From positions 124,001-188,000 of the forward strand of contig NZ_RCUV01000002.1 in assembly GCF_003667545.1 (NCBI RefSeq): a stretch of DNA of 64,000 nt. The letters are read 5' to 3'. This DNA comes from Mycetocola manganoxydans (GTDB taxonomy: Bacteria; Actinomycetota; Actinomycetes; Actinomycetales; Microbacteriaceae). Both the position numbers and the translations under genes were made by a program. A model generated the notes under the pieces. The model was not told the DNA's origin, did no database searches, and was given only the letters and a program-made list of their open reading frames with translations. Of the stretch, positions 25,151-34,297 are shown one piece after another (the stretch's first letter is position 1; each line of letters begins with the position of its first letter).

Positions 25151-25190
25151 GCACGCACGCGCACGAGCACGCACGCACGCGCACGAGCAG
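25151..25190. repeat. 20-bp tandem repeat of ACGC units
   Basis: GCACGCACGCGCACGAGCAC followed by a second unit differing only in its last base. It lies just beyond palindrome A3 and four bases from the stop of the flavoenzyme gene. It is a simple alternating purine-pyrimidine tract with possible Z-DNA character. No function evident. Confidence 0.7.
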
Positions 25191-25194
25191 AGCT

Positions 25195-26457
25195 TCAGCG
25201 GGGCAGAGCCGTCCGCTCCAGGAACTCGTTCACGAACACACGCGACGGGTCGAGCCGGGCTGCAAGTGCACGGAAGTCGCCGAGCCGCGGGTAGACCCGC
25301 TCGAGCGACTGCGGGTCGGGCGTGAACACCTTGCCCCAGTGCGGCCGCGCGCTGAACGGGGCAAGGGCAGCCTCGAGCGTCGGCAGCAACGCCTCGACCT
25401 GGGCCTGCTCCTTGAGCCAGGTGAAGTGGAGTCCGACGGCATCCGTCTCGTATGCCCCACTCAGCCACAGCGTGTCCGCAGCAAACGTCCGGATCTCGCA
25501 AACCTGCAGCAGCGGCGCGATTTGGTCGGCGAGCGCCCGCACCGCGCGCAACGCGTCGATGGCGTGAGCTCGGGGAACGAGGAACTCGGACTGCAGCTCT
25601 TCACCGTTCGAGGGCGTGAAGTCGAGCCGGAAGTGCGGCAACCGATCCAGCCATGCACCCGCAACACCCATCTGCGGCGTGCAATTGATGGCGGAGATAC
25701 CGGGAAGCGGATGCCGGTCGGCCGGCGCCGCGACCGCACCGAACAACTCCGAAGGGGCAGCGACATCCACCCCCGCACGTCGCTTCAGCCACACCTGGTC
25801 GAGAACATCCGGATTCCGCCACGTGGTGAACATCGACACGCTGTAGGCAGCACCGGTGATGGCGTCGAGGTTCTCCTCGACGGCTGCGAACGGGAGTCCC
25901 TCGAACACGGACTGCTCGATGTCGAACGTCGGCACGATGTCGAGGGTCACGCGCGTGACGATCCCGAGCGCGCCGAGGCTGACGACGGCACCGTCGAAGT
26001 CGGGGTCGCCGCGCCGCAACTCGAGCACGTCGCCAGACGCGAGCACGATCTCGAGCCCCGCAACCGACGCCGCGAGCGAGGGCACCGCATTGCCTGATCC
26101 GTGAGTACCCGTCGCGATGGCCCCACCGACAGAGATGTGCGGAAGCGACGCGAGGTTCGGCAGCGCCCACCCTGCAGCCTGCAGGTCGGTGGCGAGGTCA
26201 CCGTAACGGATGCCGGCACCCACCGTCACGGTGCGATCCTCCGTCGAGAGAACGGGCGCGAAGCGCAGCAGCTCGGTCGAGATCACGAGGTCGGCCGAGT
26301 CGGCGATCGGGTTGAACGAGTGGCGGGTTCCGAGTGCCCGCACCGCCGTCGCGCCCGATAGCAACGCGCGCACGGCGTCGACGCTCGCCGGAGCTTCGAT
26401 GCGCGTCGCGCCGTACGCGTAGTTGCCAGACCAGTTGGTGCCGAGAACCGATGTCAC
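25195..26457 (-). CDS. FAD-dependent alditol oxidase-like protein (D-arabinono-lactone oxidase family)
   Basis: Flavoenzyme of 420 aa from GTG 26457, with AAAGG five bases upstream. The N-terminal FAD_binding_4 domain (about 15-180) contains RALGTRHSFNPIAD and the covalent-FAD motif TGTHGSG with His near 119. The C-terminal ALO domain ends HWGKVFTPDPQSLERVYPRL ... LDPSRVFVNEFLER. The length matches actinobacterial alditol (xylitol/sorbitol) oxidases, which convert polyols to aldoses with O2 giving H2O2. Its position 88 bp after the GH127 gene suggests action on a C5 sugar alcohol or lactone. Exact substrate unknown. Confidence 0.88.
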   Translation of the reverse strand: MTSVLGTNWSGNYAYGATRIEAPASVDAVRALLSGATAVRALGTRHSFNPIADSADLVISTELLRFAPVLSTEDRTVTVGAGIRYGDLATDLQAAGWALPNLASLPHISVGGAIATGTHGSGNAVPSLAASVAGLEIVLASGDVLELRRGDPDFDGAVVSLGALGIVTRVTLDIVPTFDIEQSVFEGLPFAAVEENLDAITGAAYSVSMFTTWRNPDVLDQVWLKRRAGVDVAAPSELFGAVAAPADRHPLPGISAINCTPQMGVAGAWLDRLPHFRLDFTPSNGEELQSEFLVPRAHAIDALRAVRALADQIAPLLQVCEIRTFAADTLWLSGAYETDAVGLHFTWLKEQAQVEALLPTLEAALAPFSARPHWGKVFTPDPQSLERVYPRLGDFRALAARLDPSRVFVNEFLERTALPR

Positions 26458-26544
26458 AATTGCCTTTCATGCGCCGGGGCGCGAGGAGTTCAGGGAAATC
26501 TCGCACGGGCGGCGAGGGCAGCCGGGCGGCGAACCACCCCGCAC

Positions 26545-28419
26545 TCAGGTCGTCGGCAGCCAGACTCGCATCCCACCCGGGCCTCGATTGCCCCAGCGGT
26601 AGTACGGCACCAGTGCCACATCCATTGTGTCCACGAGTGTAGTCGCGCCTCCGGTTCGCACCGGGTACAGCCCTGCCCGCACGGGCTCGAGTTGCGCCAG
26701 CCGCACCCGCAGCTTCGGCGAACCGGATCCGGTGCCGTCGACGGTGACACCGGCATCCGCGTCGATTCGTACGTCCTCGATAACGACGCCGTCCGGCAGG
26801 TCGGGCTGCTCGAGCGCGTAGACGATCGGTCCGCGCGTGACGACGACGCACCCGCGCACGGCGTCGATGTGCGGGTGCGGTTCGCGCACGACGGCGGGCA
26901 TGTCGAGCGTGAGGTCGATCGAGCGGATGCTCCCGCCCGGCACGCGCAGGTACCCATCGGTCACCGGCAGATCGGCGGCGGTTCCATCCACGGTGAGCGC
27001 GAACGACGAGGCCCATGCGGGCACGCGCAGGGCGACCTCGTGCGCGAAGGGCGCGTCGAAATCGATGCGGATCGCGCCGTCGAACGGGTAGTCCGTCGTG
27101 ATGGTGGCCGTGGCATCCGGGAGGGTGATGCGACCGGACTCGTACAGGTGCAGTTGGAGTGCGCCGTCGCGGATCGTGGCGGCGTAGGAGTGCAGCGACG
27201 CGACCAGTCGGGCGAGGTTCGGTGGGCAGCAGGCACAGTCGTACCAGGGCACCCGTCTGGCGGGAGCCTGCTCGTGCTCGCCGTCACGATGGGTGCGCAC
27301 CTGCAGCGGGTTGGAGTAGAAGAAGTTGCAGCCATCCGGGGTCGTCGAAGTGGCGACAGCGTTGTACAGGGCGCGTTCCATCTCGTCGGCGAAGCGTCCC
27401 TCCCCGGTGATGAGGAGCATCCGCCAGTTGAACATCACACTCGAGATCGCCGCGCAGGTTTCGGCATAGGCGCGGTCCGGTGGCAGCTCGAACGGGTCGC
27501 CGAACGCCTCGTCGCGGTGGCGCGACCCGAGCCCGCCGGTGACGTACATCTTGCTCGAGTGGATGTCGGCCCAGATCCGTTCGAGCGCTTCGAGCAGGGC
27601 GTCGTCACCGTTCTCGACGTAGGCGTCGGCAACGCCCGCAGCGAGGTACAGCTGGCGTACCGAGTGCCCGGTCGCGCCGTCCACCTCACGCACGGGGGCG
27701 TGGTCCTGGAAGTAGCCGTAGCCGAACCGGTCTGGCCCGACGAGCTGGTTCCCACGCAGGTCGATCATGCGCTGGGCGAGGTCGAGCCAGCGCTTTTCCC
27801 CCGTCAACCGGTACACCTCGACGAGCGCGGTCTCGACCTCGGGGTGACCGTCGACGGCATCCGTCCCCCCAGCGCCGAGGCGCTCGTCGACGAGGGTCGC
27901 GAACCGGAGTCCGATCTCGAGGATGTCGCGTCGACCGGTCGTGCGCACCCACGCGACGCCCGCCTGCAGCAGGTGGCCGAGGCAATAGAGTTCGTGGCCC
28001 CAGCGGAGGTCGGTCAGTTTCTCCCCCGGCCGCGCGACCTGGAAGTGCGAGTCGAGGTAGCCGTCCTCCTCCTGCGCCGCCTGCAGCAGTGCGACGGTGT
28101 CGTCGACGAATCCCGTGAGCGCATCGACGTCGCCGCGCCCGGCCTCCCAGCCGATCGCTTCGAGCACCTTGAACACGTCCGAGTCCGCGAACTGGAACCC
28201 GACGAACTCACCTTGCTTCTGCCCCGCGGCGATCCGCAGGTTGTCGAGGGTTCCGGATGCTTCCAGCTGGGCAACACAGTGCGCCAGCGTCGCCTGCGCG
28301 TTCGTCTCCTGCCAGGCAGCGAGCATCCCGTTCCCGGTGAAGGCGACGGCATCGAACGGCAACGGGTCGAGTGTCGTGCGTTCGGACGTGCGTGGTGCGA
28401 CAGGGCCGGCGATCGGCAT
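26545..28419 (-). CDS. GH127 beta-L-arabinofuranosidase
   Basis: Glycosidase of 624 aa removing beta-L-arabinofuranose, as found on plant hydroxyproline-rich glycoproteins. ATG 28419 has AAGGAG upstream. GH127 hallmarks are the Zn/thiolate site: an E-T-C motif near residue 321 (AYAETCAAISS) and the CACC cluster near 395 (PWYDCACCPPNLARL), where a Cys acts as nucleophile in characterised members. No signal peptide, so the enzyme is cytoplasmic and acts on imported oligosaccharide. A perfect TACAACGTTGTA operator lies 15 bases before the start codon and matches those of the arabinan locus 14 kb away. Confidence 0.92.
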   Translation of the reverse strand: MPIAGPVAPRTSERTTLDPLPFDAVAFTGNGMLAAWQETNAQATLAHCVAQLEASGTLDNLRIAAGQKQGEFVGFQFADSDVFKVLEAIGWEAGRGDVDALTGFVDDTVALLQAAQEEDGYLDSHFQVARPGEKLTDLRWGHELYCLGHLLQAGVAWVRTTGRRDILEIGLRFATLVDERLGAGGTDAVDGHPEVETALVEVYRLTGEKRWLDLAQRMIDLRGNQLVGPDRFGYGYFQDHAPVREVDGATGHSVRQLYLAAGVADAYVENGDDALLEALERIWADIHSSKMYVTGGLGSRHRDEAFGDPFELPPDRAYAETCAAISSVMFNWRMLLITGEGRFADEMERALYNAVATSTTPDGCNFFYSNPLQVRTHRDGEHEQAPARRVPWYDCACCPPNLARLVASLHSYAATIRDGALQLHLYESGRITLPDATATITTDYPFDGAIRIDFDAPFAHEVALRVPAWASSFALTVDGTAADLPVTDGYLRVPGGSIRSIDLTLDMPAVVREPHPHIDAVRGCVVVTRGPIVYALEQPDLPDGVVIEDVRIDADAGVTVDGTGSGSPKLRVRLAQLEPVRAGLYPVRTGGATTLVDTMDVALVPYYRWGNRGPGGMRVWLPTT

Positions 28420-28433
28420 GGTGCTCCTTCGTT

Positions 28434-28445
28434 TACAACGTTGTA
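28434..28445 (-). promoter_or_regulatory. LacI-type operator before the GH127 gene
   Basis: Perfect palindrome TACAACGTTGTA lying between a -10-like TATACA (minus strand, overlapping its 5' end) and the ribosome binding site. It is identical to the site at 42316-42327 and nearly identical to the one at 43572-43583, which flank the LacI-family gene at 42500-43507. Confidence 0.8.
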
Positions 28446-28515
28446 TAGGTGCCAGTCTGGGCGGTCGGGTCGGCCGCTGTCAACCGGTGGGACCGGCGGG
28501 CGGGTCCACGCGCCG

Positions 28516-28590
28516 CGTTTTCACCCACTGAGGACGGATTCACCCGGCGTACCGCGTGCATTGGTCCGCAACGCGTGAATTGGCGGAGCA
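28516..28590. repeat. Dispersed palindrome family B, copy B2
   Basis: GTTTTCACCCACTGAGGACGGATTCACCCGG ... a degenerate inverted complement ending in CGCGTGAATTGG around CGTAC. It lies downstream of menC and upstream of the GH127 operator. It is more degenerate than B1. Confidence 0.6.
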
Positions 28591-28636
28591 TCCGCCTCGC
28601 CGGAGCCACCTCCGACAGCAACGGGACCGGAGCCCT

Positions 28637-29746
28637 TTACGACCGCACAAGCACCGGCGCGGCGAGCGCCCAAGCTCGCACGAGGTCCGTGCGCACCGTG
28701 ACCCCGGAACCCGGGCCGTCAGGGACCCGCAACCGCCCGTCGACGAGCACGAACGGTTCGGTGAGGTCCTCGGCGTAGTAGCGATCCGACGCGCTCGTGT
28801 CTCCCGGCAGCGTGAACCCGGGCAGTGCGGCGAGCGCAACGTTCATCGCTCTGCCGATACCTGTCTCGAGCATCCCGCCACACCAAACGGGGATGCCGCG
28901 CTCCACGCACGCGTCATGGATCGCGACCGCGGGCAGGTACCCGCCGACCCGTCCGGGCTTGATGTTGACGATCGAGGTCGCACCACGCTCGATCGCGTCG
29001 ATCGCGACCCCGACCGACACGATCGACTCGTCGAGGCAGACGGGCGTCTCGATGGCGGCGGCGAGGGCGACGTGGGACGCGATGTCCTCCTCGTCGAACG
29101 GTTGCTCGATCAGGAGCAGGTTCGCCGGGTCGAGTTCACCGAGGTGCGGGATGTCTCTCCGCGAATACGCGGTGTTCGCGTCGACCTGCAGCGCGGCGTC
29201 CGGCCCGATTCGCTCGCGCACCCGGCGAACGGGTTCGAGATCCCAGCCGGGTTTGATCTTGAGTTTGATGCGCCGGTACCCGGCATCCACATACCCCTGG
29301 ACCTCATCGAGCAGGTCATCGATCGAGGTGCTGATGCCGACCGAGACACCGCAGTCGACCTCGGTGCGGACGGCCCCGAGATACCGGGCGAAGCTCGTTC
29401 CGGATGCTCTCAGCTCGGCGTCGAGGACGGCCGCCTCGAGCGCCGCTTTCGCCATGCGGTGTCCGACGACCGGAGTGAACAGTGCGGCGAGCGAGCCGGC
29501 GCTGACGTCCGCCGCACGAAACAGCAGCGGCGCGAGATGGTGTTCGATCACCTGGACGCAGCCGTCGACGTACTCGGAGCTGTAACTCGGTGACGACCCG
29601 GCGACGCACTCGCCCCACCCCTCCCCCGTATCACTTACGAGGTGCACGAGCAGAACGTCGCGTGCGGTCTCGCGACCGAAGCTCGTTTCGAACGGCCGCA
29701 CGAGGGGCATCCCGACGCGGTGGAGGGTGATCGACTCGACCTTCAT
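28637..29746 (-). CDS. menC: o-Succinylbenzoate synthase (enolase superfamily)
   Basis: Enzyme of 369 aa from ATG 29746; the open frame extends upstream into a neighbouring gene region without a better start. The enolase-superfamily catalytic set is present: KLKIKPG (the K-x-K pair), metal ligands in LQVDANTAYS, LLLIEQPFDEED and VCLDESI, and the second-base Lys in IVNIKPGRVGG. Length and motifs match the MenC/N-succinylamino-acid racemase group, so it may dehydrate SHCHC in menaquinone synthesis, racemise N-acyl amino acids, or both. No other men gene is adjacent. The preceding membrane-protein gene ends 10 bp upstream. Confidence 0.88.
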   Translation of the reverse strand: MKVESITLHRVGMPLVRPFETSFGRETARDVLLVHLVSDTGEGWGECVAGSSPSYSSEYVDGCVQVIEHHLAPLLFRAADVSAGSLAALFTPVVGHRMAKAALEAAVLDAELRASGTSFARYLGAVRTEVDCGVSVGISTSIDDLLDEVQGYVDAGYRRIKLKIKPGWDLEPVRRVRERIGPDAALQVDANTAYSRRDIPHLGELDPANLLLIEQPFDEEDIASHVALAAAIETPVCLDESIVSVGVAIDAIERGATSIVNIKPGRVGGYLPAVAIHDACVERGIPVWCGGMLETGIGRAMNVALAALPGFTLPGDTSASDRYYAEDLTEPFVLVDGRLRVPDGPGSGVTVRTDLVRAWALAAPVLVRS

Positions 29747-29756
29747 GGGCGAAACC

Positions 29757-30572
29757 CTAGCCGCGGTACTGCGACATCTCCAGTGCGAGGAGCCCCGGTT
29801 CTGCCTGCCGCGCGCGCTCGGCAGCGCCATCATCGATGACGTTCCTGGCCGCGAGGTCGTCGAGCGCACGCTCCAGATCCGCGCGGATCGAGCGCCGCTC
29901 GTTCTCGGGAAGTTTGTTGAACTCCCGAGTGGCCGGCTCGACAAACTCGGATGCTTTCGCCTCGGCCGCGCGGGACCGGCCCAGCGCGACGACGACCAGC
30001 GAGACCAGCCCGAGCGCCGTCGTCGCCAGCACCACCGCGAGCCACAGGTCCCCCAAGGGAACCATGCGCCGTTCCTCTTCACTCGCCAGGACTCCGACCG
30101 AACTCAGCCCGCCGAGCGCGAGAACCACGCCGCCGTAGCCGAGCAGAAAACCGCTGGAGTGACGGCCGCGAATCATCCAGCGGACGAGCAGGACCGCGAG
30201 AAAAACGAAGGCGAGCCCGAAAAAGAAGGCGGCGACCGGCAGTCGGTAGGTCCAGTCGAGGTCCGCGCTCAGCTGCACCAGCCTCTCCGAAAAGAGGATC
30301 GCGTACGCCAGGACCGGGGCGCCCACGAGCGCCACCGCCCAGATGATGGTCGGAACCAGAACGAGTCTGTTGGTCGTCTGGTGACGGCGGCCCCCGTTGT
30401 ACCGCCCACTCCGATCGAGTTCCGCGCGAATTCTCGGGTAGGAACTGACCGCCGCGATCTCCATCGCCCGCCAGTCGACGGTGTCGCCGGGCTGGTATCC
30501 GGACGCCCACGTCGTGGCGTCGGTATCGTCGGCGATCGGATGCGGCAGGTCCGGGAGATCAGGAGAAGTCAC
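29757..30572 (-). CDS. Hypothetical four-helix membrane protein
   Basis: Protein of 271 aa with GTG start 30572 and GGAGG ten bases upstream. Residues 1-65 are hydrophilic. Four hydrophobic helices lie at about 70-90, 108-130, 140-160 and 172-195 (for example LVLVPTIIWAVALVGAPVLAY). The C-terminal 70 residues are a charged helical tail (FNKLPENERRSIRADLERAL). I do not recognise a family. It is immediately upstream of menC on the same strand, with a 10-bp gap. Confidence 0.8.
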   Translation of the reverse strand: MTSPDLPDLPHPIADDTDATTWASGYQPGDTVDWRAMEIAAVSSYPRIRAELDRSGRYNGGRRHQTTNRLVLVPTIIWAVALVGAPVLAYAILFSERLVQLSADLDWTYRLPVAAFFFGLAFVFLAVLLVRWMIRGRHSSGFLLGYGGVVLALGGLSSVGVLASEEERRMVPLGDLWLAVVLATTALGLVSLVVVALGRSRAAEAKASEFVEPATREFNKLPENERRSIRADLERALDDLAARNVIDDGAAERARQAEPGLLALEMSQYRG

Positions 30573-30614
30573 GAGAGGAATCCTCCCACGCTCCCGCTGA
30601 GCGCGTCGGCCAAC

Positions 30615-31646
30615 TTACCGCCCGCCGTCAACCGGACGGTTCCGCTGCGCAATTCCCGCGGCGCCGTACGGATAGTCGTCCAGTTCGGGCGCACTGGCAT
30701 CGGTCAGCCGCTGGAGTTCCTCTGCGCTGAGGGCCAGGTCCACCGCGCCGAGGTTGTCGGTGAGCTGCTCGATCGTGCGCGCTCCAAGGATCACCGAGGT
30801 CATCGCCGGTTGCGCACCCAGCCACGCGAGCGACACCTGCGAGGCCGACGCGGAGTGGGCATCCGCGATCTCGGCTACCGCATCGAGAACCCGCCACGTG
30901 CGCTCGTTCGCGTTGCGTGCTTCCCACGCCTCCATGCCGCGCTTCGGGTTTTCGCCCAGCCGGGTCGATCCGGTCGGCGGCACGTCGCGCTCGTACTTTC
31001 CGCTGAGCCAGCCGCCGGCGAGCGGCGACCACGGCAAGAGCCCGATGCCCGCGTCGAGCGCTGCGGGCACGATCTCGTGTTCGATGTCACGCACGAGGAG
31101 GTTGTACTGCGGCTGCAGCGTCACCGGTGCTGTGAAAGAAGAAGCGGATGCCACGGCGACGGCCTTGGTCAGCTGCCAGCCGAGGTAGTTGGAGAAACCG
31201 TAATAGGAGATCTTGCCCGCGGTCACCGCGTCGTCGAGAAAACGGAGGGTCTCGTCGATCGGTGTGAGGGCATCCCACGCGTGCATCTGGTACAGGTCGA
31301 TGTGGTCCACACCAAGACGGGCGAGGGAGGCATCGAGCGCTGAACGGAGGTGGCGCCGCGACAGTCCGACATCGTTCGGGCCATCACCCATCGGGAAACG
31401 GCCCTTCGTCGCGAGCACGATCGACGCAGCTTCGGTGGGGTGGTCGGCAAGCCAGCGCCCGATGATCTCCTCGGAGACGCCTGCGCTGTAGACATCGGCG
31501 GTGTCGACGAAAGTGCCGCCTGCCTCGACGAACGTGGTGAGAATTTCACCGGATGTCGCTTCGTCGGCTTCAGCGCCGAACGTCATGGTTCCGAGAGCGT
31601 GGGCAGAGACGACCGCGCCGGAGCGGCCAAGTGTGCGGTATTCCAT
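30615..31646 (-). CDS. Aldo/keto reductase
   Basis: NADP(H)-dependent oxidoreductase of 343 aa, (alpha/beta)8 fold, with start MEYRTLGRSGAVVSAHALGTMTFG. The catalytic tetrad can be placed as Asp and Tyr in FVDTADVYSAG, Lys in LATKGRF and His in YQMHAWD. The cofactor-binding end is SVILGARTIEQLTDNLGA. It belongs to the YajO/AKR13-like group. The substrate is not evident; neighbours include sugar-catabolic genes but no obvious operon partner. Confidence 0.93.
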   Translation of the reverse strand: MEYRTLGRSGAVVSAHALGTMTFGAEADEATSGEILTTFVEAGGTFVDTADVYSAGVSEEIIGRWLADHPTEAASIVLATKGRFPMGDGPNDVGLSRRHLRSALDASLARLGVDHIDLYQMHAWDALTPIDETLRFLDDAVTAGKISYYGFSNYLGWQLTKAVAVASASSFTAPVTLQPQYNLLVRDIEHEIVPAALDAGIGLLPWSPLAGGWLSGKYERDVPPTGSTRLGENPKRGMEAWEARNANERTWRVLDAVAEIADAHSASASQVSLAWLGAQPAMTSVILGARTIEQLTDNLGAVDLALSAEELQRLTDASAPELDDYPYGAAGIAQRNRPVDGGR

Positions 31647-31712
31647 GGGGGTCCCTTCGATGAGCGTCTGACACTACCCGCCGGCATTAACCGAGGTGAA
31701 GGGGGTTGCGGG

Positions 31713-32495
31713 TCAGCGGAAGACGTAGCCGCCGTCGACGAAGTCGACCGCGAGTCCCTCGTCGAAGGCCGGGCCGAAGACCGCGCGGGAAGCATCGCGG
31801 AATTCGGCTGCGGCACGGGCATCGGCCAGGCGGAGCGCCTCGAAATCGGGATGCAACTCGAAGCGGATGCCGTGCGCGCTGGCGCTCGGGCGTGGCGCGG
31901 GAGACACAGCACCCGCGCCGCGCTGAGAGACCCGCGTGAGCGCCAGGTCGATCGCCGCGGCGACGTCTGGCGAATTCAGTTGCCAGCTCACCTCGAACCG
32001 GTCGCTGTGGTCCGACCCGGTGATCTCATCATCGAGCCGGCCGTAGAAGTCAGGCAGGTACGCACGCACCGTCGCGCCGAGCTTTCCCAGATTGAGGTGG
32101 GCATTGCGGCGGATGAGCGGGTCGTACGTCCACCGCACCTCACTCACGCCGTGCTCGAGGGCGACCGCCCGCTGCTCGAGCTTGAGCGCGAACCCGACCC
32201 CGCCCCTGGCATCCGGGGTCACAGCGGCGACGTGGGAGTGCACGTGCACGCCGTCATCCCAGCCGAGGACACCCACGAGGGCACCGATGGTACTTCCGTC
32301 GCGCTCGGCGAGCAGGACGGTGTTGCCTGCGTGCGCGATCGCCTGGACGAACGACGGGTCGGCGCCGGAGCCGCGTCCCCAGGTCTCGTCGAGCAGGCGG
32401 CCGATCTCCGCGTAGTCCTCCAGCCGCGTCGCAGAACGGATGCCTGCTGCGCACGCGGCAGCAGCGGCATCCGCCTGGTCGCGTGGCGAGTTCAC
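31713..32495 (-). CDS. GNAT-family acetyltransferase
   Basis: Protein of 260 aa from GTG 32495, whose first bases overlap the TGA of the phosphatase gene (GTGA), indicating coupling. The N-terminal GNAT core includes GRLLDETWGRGSG, VLLAERDGSTIGALVGV and the acetyl-CoA region VTPDARGGVGFALKLEQRAVAL. The C-terminal 100 residues have the ITGSDHSDRFEVSWQL segment seen in large predicted GNAT enzymes. Substrate unknown. Confidence 0.85.
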   Translation of the reverse strand: MNSPRDQADAAAAACAAGIRSATRLEDYAEIGRLLDETWGRGSGADPSFVQAIAHAGNTVLLAERDGSTIGALVGVLGWDDGVHVHSHVAAVTPDARGGVGFALKLEQRAVALEHGVSEVRWTYDPLIRRNAHLNLGKLGATVRAYLPDFYGRLDDEITGSDHSDRFEVSWQLNSPDVAAAIDLALTRVSQRGAGAVSPAPRPSASAHGIRFELHPDFEALRLADARAAAEFRDASRAVFGPAFDEGLAVDFVDGGYVFR

Positions 32496-33187
32496 GCCAC
32501 CGGTTCCCTGCTGTCCGGGACAACAGCGGATTTCTTCCGCACCGGTTCGCCCGAGATGCGAGACGCGAACGGAGCCCAGAGAATGAGCACGACGCCTGCG
32601 CCGAGGAGCGCCCCACCGATGGTGTCCGTGAGCCAGTGCACACCGAGGTAGGTGCGGGAGAACATCATCAGCGCAACCCAGAGGAACCCGGCGACCCACA
32701 CCCAGACCCGAGGGAAGATGATGCCAAGAGCGACCGCCATGGTGGCCGCGTTCGCCGCGTGTCCGGAGGGGAACGAGCCGAAGTCGCTCATGACGAGCAT
32801 GTCCTCGGGGCGCTCACGGCCCACAAGCGATTTGATCAGCTGGGCCACGCCGACGCTCACGAGGGACACGACGGCGAAGAACAGCGCCGACCACGGGCGC
32901 TTGATCAGCAGCAGGATGATGACGATGAGGATCGGAAGGATGTACGTGCCGAAGATCCCACCGCCGAGCCAGTTCATCCCGTACGACATCCATTCGAGGA
33001 ACGGCAGCCGGTCGTCGTCGAAGACCTCTTCACTCCACTCGGAGTCGAGCGCGAACGGCAGCGTGTTCCCGCGCTGCACGATGAGGAAGGCGAGGAGGAT
33101 GCCGAGGAGGATCGCGACTCCCCCGGAGATGTACGGCCAGCGATGAGTGACCCGTTTGGCGGCTGGGTCGGCCTGGTGTTGAGACAT
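32492..33187 (-). CDS. PAP2-family membrane phosphatase
   Basis: Membrane protein of 231 aa from ATG 33187. The phosphatidic-acid-phosphatase signature is complete: KSLVGRERPEDM (KX6RP), FGSFPSGHAANAA (PSGH) and SRTYLGVHWLTDTIGG (SRxYLGVHWxTD). About six membrane spans. It probably dephosphorylates undecaprenyl pyrophosphate or lipid phosphates on the outer face of the membrane. It is followed directly by the GNAT gene. Confidence 0.93.
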   Translation of the reverse strand: MSQHQADPAAKRVTHRWPYISGGVAILLGILLAFLIVQRGNTLPFALDSEWSEEVFDDDRLPFLEWMSYGMNWLGGGIFGTYILPILIVIILLLIKRPWSALFFAVVSLVSVGVAQLIKSLVGRERPEDMLVMSDFGSFPSGHAANAATMAVALGIIFPRVWVWVAGFLWVALMMFSRTYLGVHWLTDTIGGALLGAGVVLILWAPFASRISGEPVRKKSAVVPDSREPVA

Positions 33188-33381
33188 TTCTCCATAATGC
33201 CCCGAGGTCCGAAAAAGCAGCACTTTGATGGCGGGGGTTGCGCATGTTGCGACCGGTTCCGAAACGTGTCAAGCCCATCGTGTCGACACAGGGTTCGACG
33301 CATACTGATGCAGCGCAGTGACCCGCTGCGCGTCGCCAGCTGCCCCCCGAGCGAAAACTCTCGAGACAAGGAAGTTTTGTG

Positions 33382-34209
33382 ATGATCGACACCAGCAGCA
33401 TCGACAGCGTGATCGGCTCGACGGCCTACGACTCCAGCGGGGACAAGATCGGCAAAGTCGGTCAGGTCTATGTCGATCCCGATGATGGGCGGGCCCTCTG
33501 GGCGAGCGTCAATACCGGGTTCTTTGGGACCTCTGAATCCTTCGTTCCCCTGGAGGATGCGTCCCTCGGCACCGACGGTCTTCGGGTCGGCTACGAGAAG
33601 GATTTCGTGAAGGACGCCCCGCGCGTCGATGTGGACGGCGAGCTCAGCCCCGCCGACCAGGACGCGCTCTACGAGTACTACGGAATGACCGGAACCGGCA
33701 GCTACACCAGCGGGGGAACCGGCGGGGGCACAGACACCACCCGCACGGAGGCGAGCCACACCGACACCGACCGCTCCGGCGGCGTGGGTGGACCCGGTCA
33801 GGACACTTCCGGCCCGAACACCGATTCGGCGATGACCCGCTCGGAGGAACAACTCAACGTCGGCACACAGAAGGTGCAGACCGGCAAGGCCCGTCTGCGC
33901 AAGTACGTCGTCACCGAGCAACAGAATGTGACGGTTCCGGTGCAGCGCGAAGAGGTTCGTCTCGAGCGCGAGCCGATCACCGACGCAAACGTCGGCGACG
34001 CACTGTCAGGCCCCGATCTCAGTGACGAGGAGCACGAAGTCACCCTGACCGAGGAGCGGGTCGTGGTCGACAAGGAGACGGTCCCGGTGGAGCGGGTTCG
34101 GCTCGACAAGGAAACCGTGACCGAACAGCAGAACGTGACCGAGGACGTGCGCCACGAGGAGATCGAACTCGACGGCGACGCAACGACACGAGGCACCGAC
34201 CGGCTCTGA
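33382..34209 (+). CDS. PRC-barrel and DUF2382 domain protein
   Basis: Protein of 275 aa; AAGGA lies nine bases before ATG 33382 (GTG 33379 is also possible). The N-terminal PRC barrel spans about residues 1-95 (SVIGSTAYDSSGDKIGKVGQ ... FVPLEDASL). A Gly/Thr-rich linker follows (about 110-150). The C-terminal DUF2382 has twin motifs VTEQQNVTVPVQREEVRLERE and LTEERVVVDKETVPVERVRL. Such proteins are common in Actinobacteria and tied to stress or surface roles. No direct function known. Confidence 0.88.
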   Translation: MIDTSSIDSVIGSTAYDSSGDKIGKVGQVYVDPDDGRALWASVNTGFFGTSESFVPLEDASLGTDGLRVGYEKDFVKDAPRVDVDGELSPADQDALYEYYGMTGTGSYTSGGTGGGTDTTRTEASHTDTDRSGGVGGPGQDTSGPNTDSAMTRSEEQLNVGTQKVQTGKARLRKYVVTEQQNVTVPVQREEVRLEREPITDANVGDALSGPDLSDEEHEVTLTEERVVVDKETVPVERVRLDKETVTEQQNVTEDVRHEEIELDGDATTRGTDRL

Positions 34210-34224
34210 CCCGAGGAGCCCAGC

Positions 34225-34276
34225 GAGAGGGCAGTTCGGTGGCACCGGCTCACGGCCGGTGCCGAACTGCCCTCTC
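34225..34276. terminator. Bidirectional terminator hairpin
   Basis: Long stem GAGAGGGCAGTTC ... GAACTGCCCTCTC with an inner GGCACCGG / CCGGTGCC helix and a GGT bulge; loop CTCACGG. It lies between two convergent genes ending at 34209 and 34298. Confidence 0.85.
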
Positions 34277-34297
34277 TGTGCTGTCGAAGGCACGTGT

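Noticed and set aside
26692-28578. A 628-codon open frame antisense to GH127
   Set aside because: Complement shadow; the GH127 active-site motifs are on the other strand and the frame runs through the operator and palindrome B2.
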